A stretch of 64,000 nucleotides of DNA from Candidatus Melainabacteria bacterium (GCA_003963305.1 RXJR01000020.1:46256-110255), one strand, 5' to 3'; numbered from the stretch's first letter, positions 26,901-35,458 are shown. Notes: generated by a model from the sequence alone, not told the origin. Made by a program: numbers and translations.

Positions 26901-29212
26901 CTTCCAGGATGAATTTCATTCTTCGCCAGTACCTCTCCGGCAACTGAACCACGATTTCCAGTGAACACTTCGCCTTTTGGAGCTTCGTTCTTTGCTACTT
27001 CTCCGAGACCAGCACCACGACTTCCAGTGAACACTTCGCCCTTCGGAGCTTCGTTCTTTGCCAGCGCTTCCCCAAGACCAGCACCGCGATTTCCAGTGAA
27101 TACTTCGCCTTTTGGAGCTTCGTTCTTTGCTACTTCTCCGAGACCAGCACCACGACTTCCAGTGAATACTTCGCCTTTTGGAGCTTCGTTCTTTGCCAGC
27201 GCTTCCCCGAGACCGGCACCACGACTTCCAGTGATTACTTCGCCCTTCGGAGCCTCGTTCCTTGCCAGCGCTTCCCCAGCACCAGCACCACGACTTCCAC
27301 CTGCAACTTCACCCTTTGTTGTCATATCGACAGCACCATGAACGTTTCCAGGATGAATATCGTTCTTTGCTAAAACCTCAGTACCGCGAGCACCTGATTC
27401 ACTTCTTGCTGGCGCATCTACCGTACCGCGACTGCCAGACACGACTTCACCCTTAACTGGAACTTCGCCAGTAGGACGCGCCGTTGACTGTTGCCCTTCA
27501 CCACGAGTCGTCATTTCGACACTGCCGTGCAGAACTGGTGAATGTAATTCGTTTTTTGCAGGCGCTTCCCCAGGCGATCGCAATGGAGCAACTACGGTTT
27601 CGTTCTTTGCATTTTCGATCTTGACTCCGGGCTCTGCGCCACCGCGTACAATGGCAGCTTCTTTCACATCGCTCTTCGCCAATGTATCACCACCGCCATG
27701 TACGGTGGCTGTTGGACGAAGTTCACCTTTAGGCACATCCTGACCAGGTCGCGCAGCAGCCCCCAGATCCGCGTCACCCCTGGCTGAAGCTATCACTTCC
27801 CCAGCGCCATGTGCGTTGGTTGTAGGACGAAGTTCTCCTTTGGTGACATCTTGAGCATGTCGCAGCGTTGCACTGGGATCTGCATCTCTTACGGACCCAG
27901 GTTCTGTCGGCGCTCCATGAATGGCCGGATTTCCACCGCGCGACGTCAATTGTGGCTCTGCAGGCGGTGCCACCACACTGGCTTGAGCACTAGGAGTAGA
28001 CGGACGCTCTTTTGCCGGTGACGGTCCTTCTGCTACTGCACCAGCTGGAAGTCCGCCGGGAGCAGCTGGACGCTCTTTTGCCGGTGACGGTCCTTCTGCT
28101 ACTGCACCTGCTGGAAGTCCGCCAGGAGCAGCTGGACGCTCTTTTGCCGGTGGCTGTCCTTCGGCTACTGCACCTGCTGGAAGTCCGCCGGGAGCAGCTG
28201 GACGCTCTTTTGCCGGTGGCTGTCCTTCCGCGGTCGGTACTACTGCGTCTGAATGTCCAGGTTTAGCTGTTGGTCCCAGATTAGAAGGCAGCGTAGCAGG
28301 AGTTGGCAACTTTACTGCTTGCGGAGTAGCAGGATCATCTTTAGTATCAGACTTTTTCCCTACTGAAGTGGGCTCCGCTGAAACTTCACTTCTGGCGAGC
28401 GTCGTACCTGATGATTTCCGTGCAGGCTCGGCACCTTTAGGCGCTTCGCCTGATATTGCAGCTTCGGCAGCAGCACCAGCGGCAGCGGCAGCCGCAGCCG
28501 CGGCAGCAGCTTCATCATGAGGATTCTGCTCAGTTAGAAGCTTCTTCTTTGCCTTTTCGTCGATGACTTTTTCGTCCCGTTCTCCAGGCAGTTGTGTATG
28601 ACTCGTTGTGCCATGTGATGCCGGTGCTGATTTATCGGCACCATTTGTAGTGGCAATTTTTCCGTCAACTGCAGAAGAAACAGGAGCCTTATCCGCAGCC
28701 GGAAGAGCGACAGAAGCTTTACCATCCGCAACAGGAACGGCAACATGCTCCTTGTTCACGGACGGACTACCGACCGGCGTTTTCACATCTGCAGCAGGAC
28801 CCGCGCCATGTAATTTATCTACTGCAGGAACTTCGACTGAAGGTTTACCTTCGGCAGCGGCAGCAGCAACATGCAACTTGTCTGCAGCAGGAGCGACTCC
28901 CGGCGCCTTAACTTCTGCCACGGGAGCAGCAAGCTCCTTAGGACCTTTTGCACCAGTACCGGTGATAGAAAAGTCGTCCGAGATTGCTGATGGACCATGC
29001 ATATCAGCCAGAACACCGCGTAAATTAGTCAGCGTCTTTTGAACCTGCTGACCAACTGTCGCAGGACCCTCGTTGCTGGTGCCTGCACCTTCTCTCGCCA
29101 AACTGGTCAAATTCAATTCGCTGGGTGCATTCTTCGGATGTGCGCCGCGATCACCTGCGTCAGCATGCGACTTGATTGCTCTTCCATCGTTAACTGACGA
29201 CTCGATACTCAT
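23912..29212 (-). CDS. Giant low-complexity repeat protein with C-terminal LysM domains
   Basis: A 1766-residue protein. The first ~1200 residues are low-complexity, rich in Ala, Gly, Lys, Asn, Gln and Ser, and include three tandem repeat blocks: AEGPSPAKERPAAPGGLPAG (22-aa units), AKNEAPKGEVFTGSRGAG (22-23-aa units) and QQDPGNNTRAS (11-aa units). A coiled-coil segment follows (~1380-1450, EEKQREQKREEDARR), then two LysM-like domains: YIVRGNDTVESIAKKKLG and YIVRLGDSLRSVALKHP, each with a downstream strand. LysM binds peptidoglycan-type glycans. The final ~130 residues form a beta-rich domain. No signal peptide is visible. The name for it is descriptive only. Confidence 0.8.
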   Translation of the reverse strand: MSIESSVNDGRAIKSHADAGDRGAHPKNAPSELNLTSLAREGAGTSNEGPATVGQQVQKTLTNLRGVLADMHGPSAISDDFSITGTGAKGPKELAAPVAEVKAPGVAPAADKLHVAAAAAEGKPSVEVPAVDKLHGAGPAADVKTPVGSPSVNKEHVAVPVADGKASVALPAADKAPVSSAVDGKIATTNGADKSAPASHGTTSHTQLPGERDEKVIDEKAKKKLLTEQNPHDEAAAAAAAAAAAGAAAEAAISGEAPKGAEPARKSSGTTLARSEVSAEPTSVGKKSDTKDDPATPQAVKLPTPATLPSNLGPTAKPGHSDAVVPTAEGQPPAKERPAAPGGLPAGAVAEGQPPAKERPAAPGGLPAGAVAEGPSPAKERPAAPGGLPAGAVAEGPSPAKERPSTPSAQASVVAPPAEPQLTSRGGNPAIHGAPTEPGSVRDADPSATLRHAQDVTKGELRPTTNAHGAGEVIASARGDADLGAAARPGQDVPKGELRPTATVHGGGDTLAKSDVKEAAIVRGGAEPGVKIENAKNETVVAPLRSPGEAPAKNELHSPVLHGSVEMTTRGEGQQSTARPTGEVPVKGEVVSGSRGTVDAPARSESGARGTEVLAKNDIHPGNVHGAVDMTTKGEVAGGSRGAGAGEALARNEAPKGEVITGSRGAGLGEALAKNEAPKGEVFTGSRGAGLGEVAKNEAPKGEVFTGNRGAGLGEALAKNEAPKGEVFTGSRGAGLGEVAKNEAPKGEVFTGNRGSVAGEVLAKNEIHPGSIHGLGEGSIKNEVNQGAISRGDSLGKTEVNPATAARGTGEVLAKNDLSSGSSVRGNTEVFAKNDLNSGSSVRGNAEGFAKNELNSAQFSAKPDSRLQNSEASNSVASRMDAIRNDSARLTQNQSERDFGGKTDKVAQNTQSTNDRVVQNARMEAAQAQVSDRMLNSGKSDTVQPGIAQKDQTATVRDNSVAAPQVKDTPSATRNDAVFVYTPPKRETSDSSKLDAVENKTSGSISSTGSSGGSGTQNSNQSTQSSQYGQSIQNNSNNASQGSNAQGNNSSYNDPTARGTGAIPAQDPAHGNSKLPTTQQDPGNNTRASQQDPVNNTRASQQDPGNNTRGSQQDPANNTRGSQHDPTNNTRASQQDPANNSNASQQDPNNKSSVSQQDPSTNSTAAQQTAIPVVIPAQDPNQQQQQAVSASATGNGASATVSTAPTYVGNGTNSMGASAETSTITQAPLLPWNVGYDPTQSNTIDFSVRPAIDLIEYVSPRQTQEPSRTDEYTPQSRTEYGHTQSQNEHVAHHNHSIHHSGKHSSSDYDAKQMQIADRKETVEQVDDAYGSATDATFGAGAQSEQIVAMIEQSVSNLLDQEAVRQVDETAARTRRETAEMLDTQYQSDRLRNEEKQREQKREEDARRLSDTLLTAMATKRQQELDARLQAERLAQLQQREQKLAEETKQEKYIVRGNDTVESIAKKKLGSVALAPLLYELNKRSIQAVTDEQGKTVYTVKVGTLLTLASRRQVREFSRRQLFHPSSASVMNGPSQLRTEADAIRRANIEKLLGPIGPKSQGENLTYIVRLGDSLRSVALKHPALKDVNLWKLVAEINNMPTTTDSKGMPTAALIRGTSIILPTQAQIEKFNAPSIVPCDSTVNVSATASKSAKEVSSVETTPEVQLTTRIVETFSDTCRIIRSNILRGGTEVIQTQLEVLDDASSWSVALRYEISESSSVRHEYLSNGAKRSILIDLPSFAAQEMIQNDLTANWQGYSKNFFECSR
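25735..25985. repeat. 33-bp tandem repeats in the LysM giant gene
   Basis: About eight imperfect 33-bp units encode QQDPxNNTRAS. The central units are nearly identical at DNA level (GGATCCTGCTG recurring), which suggests recent expansion. Confidence 0.85.
26935..27310. repeat. 66/69-bp tandem repeats in the LysM giant gene
   Basis: Five units of alternating 66 and 69 bp encode (A)KNEAPKGEVFTGSRGAGLGE. Nucleotide identity between units is high, including synonymous positions. Confidence 0.85.
27995..28235. repeat. 66-bp tandem repeats in the LysM giant gene
   Basis: Four near-identical 66-bp units encode PAKERPAAPGGLPAGAVAEG with S/Q alternation. Confidence 0.85.
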
Positions 29213-29322
29213 GTAACACTAACCGTCTGGTAAGGAATCCGCAAATCGTGCGGCCGCTGGGCTTGCTTACCATGGTTATAGAGATTACTTGTTACCAAGT
29301 TGTCATGCGCGATTCGAGACTT

Positions 29323-29343
29323 TAGTCACGAAAATCGTGACTA
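29323..29343. promoter_or_regulatory. Perfect 8-bp inverted repeat between receiver and LysM giant genes
   Basis: TAGTCACG-AAAAT-CGTGACTA lies between the stop of the receiver gene (29377) and the start of the LysM giant gene (29212). No U-tract follows on the minus strand, so an operator or RNA hairpin is as likely as a terminator. Confidence 0.45.
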
Positions 29344-29376
29344 TCAGAACCGCATTCAGACTCAGTCAAAAACCGA

Positions 29377-29751
29377 TTATTTTGAGCCGCCAACAGACAA
29401 CAACAAAGAGTCCATTCGTTTTGCCAACTCAGTCATAACAAAGGGCTTAGCTAAATATTCATTTGCACCGGCAGCCAAACCCGCCGCAATTTCAGCTTCT
29501 GCTGATAGTCCGCTCAACATAAGCACCGGACTTGTGCCACCACCTGACCGGTAATGACCGCAGATCTCGACTCCTGTCATATCCGGCAAATGCCCGTCAA
29601 GAATAATCAAATCGAACTTTTCGAACCGGATGCACTCCAATGCCTCGGCTCCTGTCGTGACATTTTGAATCACATAGCCTTTACGTTCGAACCACAATTT
29701 GATTGCAAAAGCCAGATCAGTATCATCTTCAACTAGAAGAATAGAAGCCAA
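29377..29751 (-). CDS. Single-domain response regulator (CheY-like receiver)
   Basis: A 124-residue receiver with no output domain: acidic pair E9/D10-type cluster (LLVEDDTD), phospho-acceptor D52 in LIILDGHLP, the Ser of LMLSGLS in place of Thr and the Lys of YLAKPF. The start is TTG (29749-29751), chosen since AGGAG sits seven bases upstream and gives the standard receiver N-terminus; longer in-frame ATG starts lack an SD. It probably acts by protein contact. It lies upstream of the LysM giant gene on the same strand. Confidence 0.88.
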   Translation of the reverse strand: MASILLVEDDTDLAFAIKLWFERKGYVIQNVTTGAEALECIRFEKFDLIILDGHLPDMTGVEICGHYRSGGGTSPVLMLSGLSAEAEIAAGLAAGANEYLAKPFVMTELAKRMDSLLLSVGGSK

Positions 29752-29928
29752 TGTCTCACTCCTCGCAAGCTCCCTGGTCATCAGAACGCACTGATTTACC
29801 GAGCGCTCCAAACCGGCAAAGTCCCCATACATGGGATCTTAGCACCGCAGAGCTGCTGCAGGCGGAAAGTTTCTTAGTTTTCCAACAATTACAAAAGGAA
29901 ATGAGCAAAACGATTTCGAGTTTGCGCG

Positions 29929-30789
29929 CTAAGGGCGGATGTCTAAACCGTCCGATACAACCGGAATTCCGTCGCTGTGCAATCTTGTAAGCCAGTTATC
30001 CAGGGGCACTCTCTCACTTGTTGACCACGGTTTTGGTCCAGCTGCAAAGGGTCTTCCCTCGAAGCCAAAGAATACCTTGCTAACGCCCAATGAACTGAGC
30101 TGGCTGGCTGTGGGTAGAGAAGCTACCGTCTCCACTGAAAGTGCGGGTAAGTGAGAGTCTAGGACTAAGAGTGTTGAACTACCAACCCGTCCGGCTTGAA
30201 GTGCATCGTGAATACCTTTGAAGAAGGTCTGACCTTGGTCTTGAATGCGCATCATAGATATCGCATCTTTGGCTCGAGGCAAATGCATGAAGATATCAGA
30301 GCGAAAGCGGTTGGCCATGGCGTAACCAATTGTCGCTCCGTGTCCTGTATCTGCTACGAGCAAAGTGCTTGAATCAATATCCCCCCTTCTGAAACGCGAG
30401 TTCATCGATTCGAGCCAGTAATCCTCATTTCTCTTGAAATAGCCGCTGGCTATTCTTCCTTGTGGAATGATTTCAGGAGCGGCGGTAAACGCATTGAGAT
30501 TTTCAAATTGCTTGAAAGGCGAACTCAAACGCTTCGAAGCAATAAGCTTTGCGAGCTCCTTGTTCGTGTAACTGCCATCCGCTAATCCATATTCTGTCGC
30601 AGACCCTAGACTTCGAACTTCCCCAATTGGGCGAAAGGATTTTCGGTAAGTTTCTAAAAATTCGACATTCTTGGACGAAGCTATGAATTCTTCAACAAAA
30701 CTTCGGCAGGCCGCGATAGCAGCTTTGCCTGCTGCCGTTTCTGCTCCGAGTTCGGCTGCCGAAATTGCAGCTTTGTCTAAAAACCCCAT
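29929..30789 (-). CDS. Unknown protein, 286 aa
   Basis: A 286-residue protein with an Ala-rich N-terminal helix (AAISAAELGAETAAGKAAIAA) and a globular mixed alpha/beta remainder containing two similar strand-rich passages, SSTLLVADTGHGATIGY and SSTLLVLDSHLPALSVE, spaced about 65 residues apart. These could mark an internal duplication. No signal peptide, no recognised family. It lies about 180 bases upstream of the receiver gene on the same strand. Confidence 0.7.
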   Translation of the reverse strand: MGFLDKAAISAAELGAETAAGKAAIAACRSFVEEFIASSKNVEFLETYRKSFRPIGEVRSLGSATEYGLADGSYTNKELAKLIASKRLSSPFKQFENLNAFTAAPEIIPQGRIASGYFKRNEDYWLESMNSRFRRGDIDSSTLLVADTGHGATIGYAMANRFRSDIFMHLPRAKDAISMMRIQDQGQTFFKGIHDALQAGRVGSSTLLVLDSHLPALSVETVASLPTASQLSSLGVSKVFFGFEGRPFAAGPKPWSTSERVPLDNWLTRLHSDGIPVVSDGLDIRP

Positions 30790-30935
30790 ACAATCAACTC
30801 AATGCTCGGAGAAGACTTTGCTCTGTTTACAGTGTTCTCTCTTGAATTTTTTGAATGATCAACTGCCATTAGCGCTTACTCTGTAAATGCTTTGCTTGAT
30901 GCGGTCACAATACTATTTGAGATCCCCTTGCTGCT

Positions 30936-32309
30936 TTATCTTTTCCCGAAGATTCCGGCCAAACCGTGCCGTTGAAGATTATTCAACGCCTGCGTCATAC
31001 CCGGGTCATCAAATCTATCGCCCCAACCGCGGGCATTGTTCATATTGGGATGCCATCGGTGTTCAGGATTAACGTTAAACATGTCCTGCTGAATTTGTAC
31101 ACTTCTATCGGGAATCATCGCCACCGCTCCGCCCGAAACCCCATAGCCGGAACGCCAATTCGAATATGGGTGTTGCTGTTGCATATATTGCTGCTGTCGT
31201 AACAGCTGCTGTTGTTGCAGATATTGCTGCTGTTGCTGTTGCAAATATTGTTGCTGTTGGAAATATTGTTGCTGTTGCAAGTAAGGCGACTGTTGCCAAC
31301 CATCGTAATTTTGACGACCGTAAACATTGCCGGCTTGTGCAATTCGTCTTCCGTATTGATCGACAATGTCTACATCTCCGTCGCGCTCAATAGCAATACG
31401 CAAAGGACTTCTCATTCCCTGCTGCGCAGCGGACTGTTCCGCAATCTGATTTGCCTGTTGGATAGCGCCGATGCCATTGCCTCTAGCAATCTCCGCACGC
31501 AGAACCTGAACGCAATCTTGTACGTTGCCTTGCAAAAGATCCTGAGCCAACCTGAAAGTCATGCGATCACCAGGATATTGCTGTCCGTAATCAGGCGAAC
31601 CAAATCCACCCATGCCGCCACCCATGCCGCCGGTCAGTCCCCGCAAAGCCTGGCCCAAAATCTGCATCGGAATTTGCGACTGGTCAAATTGCGGTGCTCC
31701 CTGGCGCTCATAGCCTTGAGGCGGAACTTGAGGTGGCGGCTGTAATCCCGCTCGCTCTGGTGGAAGCGGAGGAGGTTGCTGGCTCTGCGGCGGAGGCAAC
31801 TCGCGCGGCGGACCAGGTTGAGAATCTCGTTTTTTGTCTGGGTCCGGGTGCTCACCAGTGTGACCTCCACCGGACTTATGATGAGGCATCTTCAACTTCC
31901 AACCAGCAGCAAGATATTCTTTGTTGCAGTCAAGATCTTTGTACTTCTCGTGGTTGAGAGCAACAATCTCCTTTACTTCATGAGCAATTGAAGATTTATT
32001 TGCGCTTTTGCCCTCTGCTTTTAGCTCTCTTGCCGCAATCGTGCTCAGCGCATCTCCGTGCTTAACGGTATAGACACCGTCCTTTGTCTCAATCGACTGA
32101 TGCTTACTCTTTTCGTTCTGCTTATGCCATTCACGCGCATGAGGCGAACTCAAACTGTAGTCGGGATGCCAGTTTTTGACATGTGAATCTTTGCAGTGAT
32201 CGGTATTGTCGGATGAATGTCCGCCCGAATCCTTCCGACAATGTCGACCATTACCGGCGCCATCTGGCTTGCTGTCTTCGTTTTGATAGCTATCGAATTG
32301 ACGATTCAC
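30936..32309 (-). CDS. LysM protein with Pro/Gln-rich region
   Basis: A 457-residue protein. The start is GTG 32307-32309 behind AGGAG. The N-terminal ~70 residues are His/Asp/Lys-rich. A LysM domain spans ~78-150 (YTVKHGDALSTIAARELKAEG...NKEYLAAGWKLKMP), then a Pro-rich linker, a Gly-rich patch (GGMGGGMGGFGSPDYG), a helical segment and a poly-Gln/Tyr tract near residues 340-375 (YLQQQQYFQQQQYLQQ). It follows the 713-aa gene by 15 bases, so the two form an operon controlled by promoter element site 10. Likely envelope-associated by its LysM domain. Confidence 0.82.
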   Translation of the reverse strand: MNRQFDSYQNEDSKPDGAGNGRHCRKDSGGHSSDNTDHCKDSHVKNWHPDYSLSSPHAREWHKQNEKSKHQSIETKDGVYTVKHGDALSTIAARELKAEGKSANKSSIAHEVKEIVALNHEKYKDLDCNKEYLAAGWKLKMPHHKSGGGHTGEHPDPDKKRDSQPGPPRELPPPQSQQPPPLPPERAGLQPPPQVPPQGYERQGAPQFDQSQIPMQILGQALRGLTGGMGGGMGGFGSPDYGQQYPGDRMTFRLAQDLLQGNVQDCVQVLRAEIARGNGIGAIQQANQIAEQSAAQQGMRSPLRIAIERDGDVDIVDQYGRRIAQAGNVYGRQNYDGWQQSPYLQQQQYFQQQQYLQQQQQQYLQQQQLLRQQQYMQQQHPYSNWRSGYGVSGGAVAMIPDRSVQIQQDMFNVNPEHRWHPNMNNARGWGDRFDDPGMTQALNNLQRHGLAGIFGKR

Positions 32310-32324
32310 AAAATCACTCCTGTT

Positions 32325-34466
32325 TTAGCTGTGCTGCGACACAAATAACTGTGCCGAAGGGGTATAGTCTGTTTGACCAGAACGGTCAAGGCGCCCAAGA
32401 ACTTCGTTCCAAAGAAGCTGACTTTCAGTCGAAGTGCCAGCAGGATCCTCCTTCAAAACTTTTTCTAGCTGCCTCGCAAGTCTGTCGTATGGCAACTTCT
32501 TAATTTGCGTATACAAGCGCTCAATTTCCGGAGTTCGTGTGTCCAGAACCTCGGATGGATCGAGAGTAGGTTCAGCCTCTTCGACAACTTTCATCTCTCC
32601 ATTGTCTTTAAAATGGTCCAGGTCATTTCGAAAGTCGTAGGGACGTCCGTCGCTCTCAGGACCAGCATGATGAACAGCGCCGCGCTCTATTTCTTCGGGA
32701 GTTGCTGCTTCAGCCACAGGCACTTCTGCTTCAACCACAGGAGCTTCTGCTGCCACCGTTGGAGCATCGACTTCTGCTTCGGCTGATTGTGCGAAATGAT
32801 CTGGTTCTTCTTCTACGGTGAACGTACTGCCGTCAGCCTTTTCTCCATGATGCACTTTCGGTGACGCATCAGCTTCCACCACAGGCGCTTCCGTTTCGAC
32901 TACAGGCGCTTGTGCTTCTACCGTTGGAGCATCGACTTCTGCTTCGGCTGGTGATGCGAAATGATCTGGTTCTTCTTCTACGGTGAACTTACTGCCGTCA
33001 GCCTTTTCTCCATGATGCACTTTCGGTGAGGCATCAGCCTCGACCACCGGCGCTTCCGTTTCGACTACAGGCGCTTCTGCTGCTACCGTTGAAGCATCGA
33101 CTTCAGCTTCAACTGGTGATGCGAAATGATCTGGTTCTTCTTCTACGGTGAACTTACTGCCGTCAGCCTTTTCTCCATAATGCACTTTCGGCGATGCATC
33201 AGCTTCGACCACCGGCGCTTCCGTTTCGACTACAGGAGCTTCTGCTGCCACCGTTGGAGCATCGACTTCTGCTTCGGCTGATGGTGCGAACGGATCGGGT
33301 CCTTCTTCTACGGTGAACTTACTGCCGTCAGCCTTTTCTCCATGATACACTTTCGGCGACGCATCAGCTTCGACCACCGGCGCTTCCGTTTCGACTACAG
33401 GAGCTCCGGGTGCAGGGGTTGATTCCGCAGGCGGTGAAACGGTCTCAGCTTCTGCAGGTTCAGCACTTGCAGCACTTCGCCCCTTTAAGAAAGATCGGAC
33501 TTGTTCAACACCGGATTGAATTGCATCCGAAGCCTGCTCAGCACCAGATTTGATTACAACGGAAGCTTGTTCAACGCCGGTCTTCACGACATCAGAAGCC
33601 TTTTCGTAACCTGCTTTAGCTGCATCAGAGGCCCTTTGAACAACTGGAGAATTAAGCGCTCTTTCTCCCGCTGCTGGAATTTCGCTAACTTTCGCCTTCA
33701 ATTGCTCCATCGACGGCAAATCACCGACCTTCGCCTTCAGCTGCTCCATCGAGGGCAAATCGCCGACCTTCGCTTTCAATTGCTCAACTGCCGGTCCAAC
33801 CTTCGCCTTGAATTGCTCCGTCGCAGGTTTGACCCACTCCGGGTCTTTACTCCAATCAACATTCAACTTGCTTCCAGCCTTCAAACCAGCGCGAATATCC
33901 GGGAGAATCTGTTCCTTCGGAATGAGTCCGGTTCTGTATGCATTTACTGGATTCACAACTGCGGGGCCAATTTCCGGAAGACGCATTCCGAGACCGACAC
34001 CTCCGAGTCCTACGCCAAATTCAGCCAATCCACCACCAAAACGTTCGAGCCCAGCATGAGCCTGAGCCAATTCCGCGGCCGTTTTGGCCGAACCGTTTAC
34101 CACAGTTGACGCATCTGAAATCCATTTAGGAGCGTTTTGACTGACATCGTATGCACCCACTGCTAGACTGCCAAGAACCATTCCAGCACGAATAGGCACG
34201 GGCGCATAGCGAAGAGCCACACCGGCTAAAGCGCCTTCGCCAGCGGTGGCAAGCAAATTCAAAGGGTGCTCAATGAACTCGTTGACTACACCCTTACCTA
34301 CATCTTTTGCAGCACCAAGATAATTGGTCGTCGATTCACCATTGGTGACAGCAACTGACTTTGCATTTCTTGCCATATCCTCAGCGAGGTACTGACTGAG
34401 AGCTGCCGACATATCGTGAGGTTGTTCAGGCTTATTGCTAAAGGTAATTCTGTCTAGCTCGTTCAT
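32325..34466 (-). CDS. Repeat protein with helical N-terminal domain (713 aa)
   Basis: The first ~175 residues contain helices with a Gly-rich hydrophobic segment (NLLATAGEGALAGVALRYAPVPIRAGMVLGSLAVGAYDV), comparable to the hydrolase at 10088. Next come 14-residue units LKAKVGDLPSMEQ and 11-residue amphipathic units (EQASDAIQSGV), like apolipoprotein or LEA helices. Residues ~345-575 are four 55-residue acidic repeats (VVEADASPKVHHGEKADGSK then FTVEEEPDHF). The C-terminal ~110 residues are helical. No signal peptide. It leads the operon with the LysM protein. Role unknown; structural or envelope-linked is a guess. Confidence 0.75.
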   Translation of the reverse strand: MNELDRITFSNKPEQPHDMSAALSQYLAEDMARNAKSVAVTNGESTTNYLGAAKDVGKGVVNEFIEHPLNLLATAGEGALAGVALRYAPVPIRAGMVLGSLAVGAYDVSQNAPKWISDASTVVNGSAKTAAELAQAHAGLERFGGGLAEFGVGLGGVGLGMRLPEIGPAVVNPVNAYRTGLIPKEQILPDIRAGLKAGSKLNVDWSKDPEWVKPATEQFKAKVGPAVEQLKAKVGDLPSMEQLKAKVGDLPSMEQLKAKVSEIPAAGERALNSPVVQRASDAAKAGYEKASDVVKTGVEQASVVIKSGAEQASDAIQSGVEQVRSFLKGRSAASAEPAEAETVSPPAESTPAPGAPVVETEAPVVEADASPKVYHGEKADGSKFTVEEGPDPFAPSAEAEVDAPTVAAEAPVVETEAPVVEADASPKVHYGEKADGSKFTVEEEPDHFASPVEAEVDASTVAAEAPVVETEAPVVEADASPKVHHGEKADGSKFTVEEEPDHFASPAEAEVDAPTVEAQAPVVETEAPVVEADASPKVHHGEKADGSTFTVEEEPDHFAQSAEAEVDAPTVAAEAPVVEAEVPVAEAATPEEIERGAVHHAGPESDGRPYDFRNDLDHFKDNGEMKVVEEAEPTLDPSEVLDTRTPEIERLYTQIKKLPYDRLARQLEKVLKEDPAGTSTESQLLWNEVLGRLDRSGQTDYTPSAQLFVSQHS
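32735..33400. repeat. 165-bp tandem repeats in the 713-aa gene
   Basis: Four copies with 165-bp period; the string GCATCAGCTTCGACC-like marker recurs at that spacing. Differences between copies are mostly synonymous or confined to H/Y and A/T changes. Confidence 0.85.
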
Positions 34467-34520
34467 TACTTAAGAACCTCGGGGGCATCTTTTAAAATCT
34501 GGAAAACGAATTTGTGTCAA

Positions 34521-34556
34521 CAATGTGCAACTTTCGCCATAAAATCCGCATAAAAC
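34521..34556 (-). promoter_or_regulatory. 11-bp direct-repeat promoter element, site 10
   Basis: Minus-strand reading: GTTTTAT-N4-ATTTTAT (34556-34539), 11 bases, CACATT as a weak -10. It faces the 713-aa/LysM operon, 73 bp from its start. Confidence 0.6.
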
Positions 34557-34647
34557 GGTGCGCGTGATATACGCAACGGTGGAAAAGCTGTCACCAAAGG
34601 GAACGAACAGGGCTTAATAGCTCTGTTTATCGTGTTCTACGCATCAA

Positions 34648-34682
34648 GTTTTACATCAGTTTTATGCGTCTCGCCGGAAATT
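34648..34682 (+). promoter_or_regulatory. 11-bp direct-repeat promoter element, site 11
   Basis: GTTTTAC-N4-GTTTTAT (34648-34665). The -10 region is poor (GAAATT after 11 bases). It faces the gene starting at 34715 and is divergent from site 10. Confidence 0.55.
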
Positions 34683-34714
34683 GTGCGTAGAACGTATAAA
34701 CGAGGATTCAGAAG

Positions 34715-35287
34715 ATGACCGTCGCAATCAATTACTTGAATGTTGCAGGTGCAGGTGCAGGAATGTTTTCGTCGACGGTGACGCCAGAACGACCAGCGCT
34801 TGTTCCAAGAAGCAACAGCAACAGCAGTAATAGCAACAGCAGTAATAGCAATAACAACAATATCTACGCACAAACATCATTTGATACCGGACGACCATCG
34901 ATGGTTGAATCCGCAATCGACAGAGACGCTTCCACCTTCAACCAGAAAGCTTCGATAATGAATCTAACCGAATCCATATTGAAGGATGCGAAGCTCTTTT
35001 CTCGTGACCCTGGCACGATCGACAAAGCCGTATTCGCATTGGTTCACTGGATAGATTCAGAACTCAACCAGGGATCAGCGCTGACTGAAGAACAACAAGA
35101 AGTAGTCCGCCAGGTGAGGCGGAAAGTCAACCTTCTCATAGCTAAAGGATTCATCTCGCTTCAAAGAACGAATCTGAACCAGACCTCTGACTGTCATGAA
35201 CAATATTGTTTTGGTCCGGTTGTTTGTAGCAGCAATGACAACGTTCACCAAATGCACAATCTGGCAGATGCTCTTATGTCGATATAA
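34715..35287 (+). CDS. Unknown protein with Asn/Ser tract (190 aa)
   Basis: A 190-residue protein preceded by GAGG. Residues ~32-50 are a Ser/Asn tract (SNSNSSNSNSSNSNNNN) acting as a linker between a short N-terminus and a helical domain (~60-150, SILKDAKLFSRDPGTIDKAV and LTEEQQEVVRQVRRKVNLLI). The C-terminus holds three cysteines in CHEQYCFGPVVC. Its last codons form one arm of a terminator hairpin. Family not recognised. Confidence 0.7.
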   Translation: MTVAINYLNVAGAGAGMFSSTVTPERPALVPRSNSNSSNSNSSNSNNNNIYAQTSFDTGRPSMVESAIDRDASTFNQKASIMNLTESILKDAKLFSRDPGTIDKAVFALVHWIDSELNQGSALTEEQQEVVRQVRRKVNLLIAKGFISLQRTNLNQTSDCHEQYCFGPVVCSSNDNVHQMHNLADALMSI

Positions 35288-35300
35288 GAGCATCTGCTTT
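35264..35300 (+). terminator. Intrinsic terminator overlapping the stop codon
   Basis: GCAGATGCTCTTAT (35264-35277) and ATAAGAGCATCTGC (35284-35297) form a 14-bp stem followed by TTTC. The left arm is the last coding sequence (residues ADAL) and TAA lies in the right arm. Confidence 0.85.
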
Positions 35301-35320
35301 CAGCGATTGAGTAGAGACTT

Positions 35321-35458
35321 GCACGCGGGACGCGTGCGTTCCATGCGGGCGCGTGCGTTCCATGCGAGCGCGTGCGTTCCATGCGAGCGCGTGCGTTCCA
35401 TGCGAGCGCGTGCGTTTCATGCGGGCGCGTGCGCGCATGCGGGACGCATGCGCTCCAT
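35321..35458. repeat. GC-rich tandem repeats, 19-bp unit
   Basis: About seven units related to GCGCGTGCGTTCCATGCGA, three of them identical, flanked by GCGGGACGCGTGCG/GCGGGACGCATGCG variants. The same core occurs at 9101-9190. The block directly abuts the 3' end of the minus-strand gene at 35459. Translated frames through it are artefacts. Confidence 0.85.

Noticed and set aside
25609-28266. Several long frames antisense or out of frame to the LysM giant gene
   Set aside because: Low-complexity, no SD, explained by repetitive codons of the real gene.
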